A stretch of DNA of 44,602 bases from Candidatus Omnitrophota bacterium (lineage in GTDB: Bacteria; Omnitrophota; Gorgyraeia; Aquiviventales; Aquiviventaceae). The position numbers and the translations under genes were made by a program. Each line of letters begins with the position of its first letter. The first letter of the stretch is position 1. Below are positions 43,180-44,602 of the stretch, piece after piece. The stretch covers positions 1 to 44,602 of the forward strand of contig JAHFGT010000011.1 of the NCBI GenBank assembly GCA_023247275.1, read 5' to 3'. Under the pieces are notes generated by a model, which worked only from the letters and a program-made list of their open reading frames with translations, had not been told where the DNA came from and ran no database searches.

Positions 43180-44385
43180 TTATTCGTACCTCAGCGCTTG
43201 CGCCGGCACCAGCCGAGCCGCTCGCACCGCCGCATACGCGCTGGCCAGCACCGCTAAGAGAAAGGCCGCGGTCATAATTCCGACCAGATCGCCTGAACTG
43301 ATCTTGGTCGGGATATGATCCAGATAGTACACCGACTGCGGAAACAGCGAAATCCCAAATGTCTGCTCCAGCCATTTGGCGATCCGGTTCAGGTTCAGGG
43401 TGAGCGCAAACCCTAACCCGAATCCGAGCCCGATCCCGACCAGACCAATCGTCGCTCCCTGGAACAGAAATACCCGGGCCACCGAGGCTCGGGTCGCGCC
43501 CAGCGCCCGTAAGATTCCGATGTCCTTCGTCTTCTCCATCACGATCATGATCAGCATCGACATGATGTTGAGCGCTGCGACGACGATGATCAGGACTAGC
43601 ACGAAAAACATCGCCGTCTTTTCCACCCGCAGCGCGCCGAACAGCGCCGGATACAGCTCGGTCCACGTGCGGACCGTATAGGCGTAGCCGAGCTGCTGCT
43701 GCGCCGCGCGCCGAACCTGGTCCACCTTTTCCAGATCGTCCAGCTTCACGCCGATCCCGCTGACGATGCCCTCGAGGTGATAAAACTGTTGCGCCGCCGC
43801 CAGCAGCATGCCAATGAGGCCAGCGTCATACTCATACATCCCAGAGCGGAAAATTCCACCGACGGTAAACTGATACAGTTTGCCATCCGATGGGCTGATC
43901 AGATCGAGTCGATCACCCCGGCGCGTGCCAAGCGATTCGGCCAAGACCGAGCCAATCACGATCTCGTCATCAGCTGACGGCAGCCGGCCCTGGATTATGT
44001 ACTCGCCGAGCCGGTTGACCCGGATCTCGCGCTGCGCATCAAGCCCCCTGACCTGGACGCTGAACACCTGCCCAGGCCGGCGCACAATCGCCTGGCTGGA
44101 GATAAACGGGCTGGCGCCGATCACATGATCCAGCGCGCTGACCGTTCGCAACACTTGGGCCACATCCCGGATCCCGTCTGGTGCATCCACCACCAGATGC
44201 GCGTTCGCCCCGACCAACTTCTCCTTGATATCGGCGTCGAACCCGCTCATCAGCGCCATGATCGTAATGAGCGCTCCGACACCAATCGTCACGCCGCCGA
44301 TCGACAGCGCCGCGATAATCGAGATGAACCGCTCCCGCCGCTTGGCGAACAGGTACCGCAACGCCAACCAGAATTCGTATCGCAT
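43180..44385 (-). CDS. lolC: LolC/LolE-family lipoprotein-releasing permease
   Basis: Membrane subunit of the lipoprotein exporter. A first membrane segment (about 20-48) is followed by a large periplasmic domain and three C-terminal membrane segments of the FtsX/MacB type (about 265-290, 312-340, 365-390). The start FWLALRYLFAKRRERFISIIAALSIGGV and the DIGILRALGATRASV motif are typical. The length of 401 is normal. Only one permease gene is seen, so it may work as a homodimer (LolF-like). ATG at 44385 is used; no Shine-Dalgarno is evident. Confidence 0.92.
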   Translation of the reverse strand: MRYEFWLALRYLFAKRRERFISIIAALSIGGVTIGVGALITIMALMSGFDADIKEKLVGANAHLVVDAPDGIRDVAQVLRTVSALDHVIGASPFISSQAIVRRPGQVFSVQVRGLDAQREIRVNRLGEYIIQGRLPSADDEIVIGSVLAESLGTRRGDRLDLISPSDGKLYQFTVGGIFRSGMYEYDAGLIGMLLAAAQQFYHLEGIVSGIGVKLDDLEKVDQVRRAAQQQLGYAYTVRTWTELYPALFGALRVEKTAMFFVLVLIIVVAALNIMSMLIMIVMEKTKDIGILRALGATRASVARVFLFQGATIGLVGIGLGFGLGFALTLNLNRIAKWLEQTFGISLFPQSVYYLDHIPTKISSGDLVGIMTAAFLLAVLASAYAAVRAARLVPAQALRYE

Positions 44386-44388
44386 CAA

Positions 44389-44602
<214 letters not shown>

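Overview
The window is 44.6 kb of GC-rich bacterial chromosome (about 60% by eye). Every gene I can support, 49 protein genes plus two doubtful small ORFs, lies on the minus strand, so transcription runs from high to low coordinates. The organism is a diderm: it has lipid A and Kdo genes (lpxL, lpxK, waaA), a Lol-type lipoprotein exporter (lolC, lolD) and an Mla-type lipid transporter (mlaE, mlaF, mlaD). It also carries genes better known from Firmicutes: mcsA-mcsB-clpC, a membrane PIN-TRAM protein and a cysE-cysS pair. This mix fits an uncultured diderm phylum such as Omnitrophota or a relative. That is inference; no rRNA or tRNA gene is present to test it.

Reading in the direction of transcription (right to left): the 3' end of lysS; lolC, lolD; ilvE; mcsA-mcsB-clpC (protein arginine phosphorylation and proteolysis); mlaE-mlaF-mlaD; radA, a PIN-TRAM protein, ispD, ispF (isoprenoid precursors); cysE, cysS; tmk, holB, metG; a CPBP protease; thiL, tsaE, tsaB; ilvB, ilvN, two small membrane proteins, ilvC; a relBE-type toxin-antitoxin pair; a four-helix membrane protein and a small unknown; leuA, a prepilin peptidase, aroC; an orphan AbrB-type antitoxin and vapBC; aroK with a fused C-terminal domain, an aspartic-protease-like protein; dprA, thiS, topA, a Xer recombinase; an outer-membrane-type lipoprotein, waaA, a secreted beta-helix protein, lpxK and the start of lpxL. 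Branched-chain and leucine synthesis (ilvB, ilvN, ilvC, leuA, ilvE), aromatic synthesis (aroK, aroC) and envelope construction are the main metabolic themes. Genes are tightly packed, with many 1-30 base overlaps or abutting stop/start codons. No gap exceeds 300 bases; the longest, at 41191-41423, is described below.

The most unusual signal is in the gaps. At least a dozen short elements are built from degenerate tandem heptanucleotides (for example TTCAGAC x3, ACTTGTC x3, CAGAAGT/CAGAGGT, GTGTACG x2), and several are arranged as long imperfect palindromes. The same elements run into the ends of genes and encode basic tails of similar sequence on IlvC, IspD, LolD, MlaD and LysS (RGQK/SEVR-like). 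They look like one element family with different heptad 'alphabets', sitting at cistron boundaries. A second noteworthy structure is a long inverted repeat between mlaE and mlaF that would bury the mlaF ribosome-binding site in a stem with the end of mlaE.
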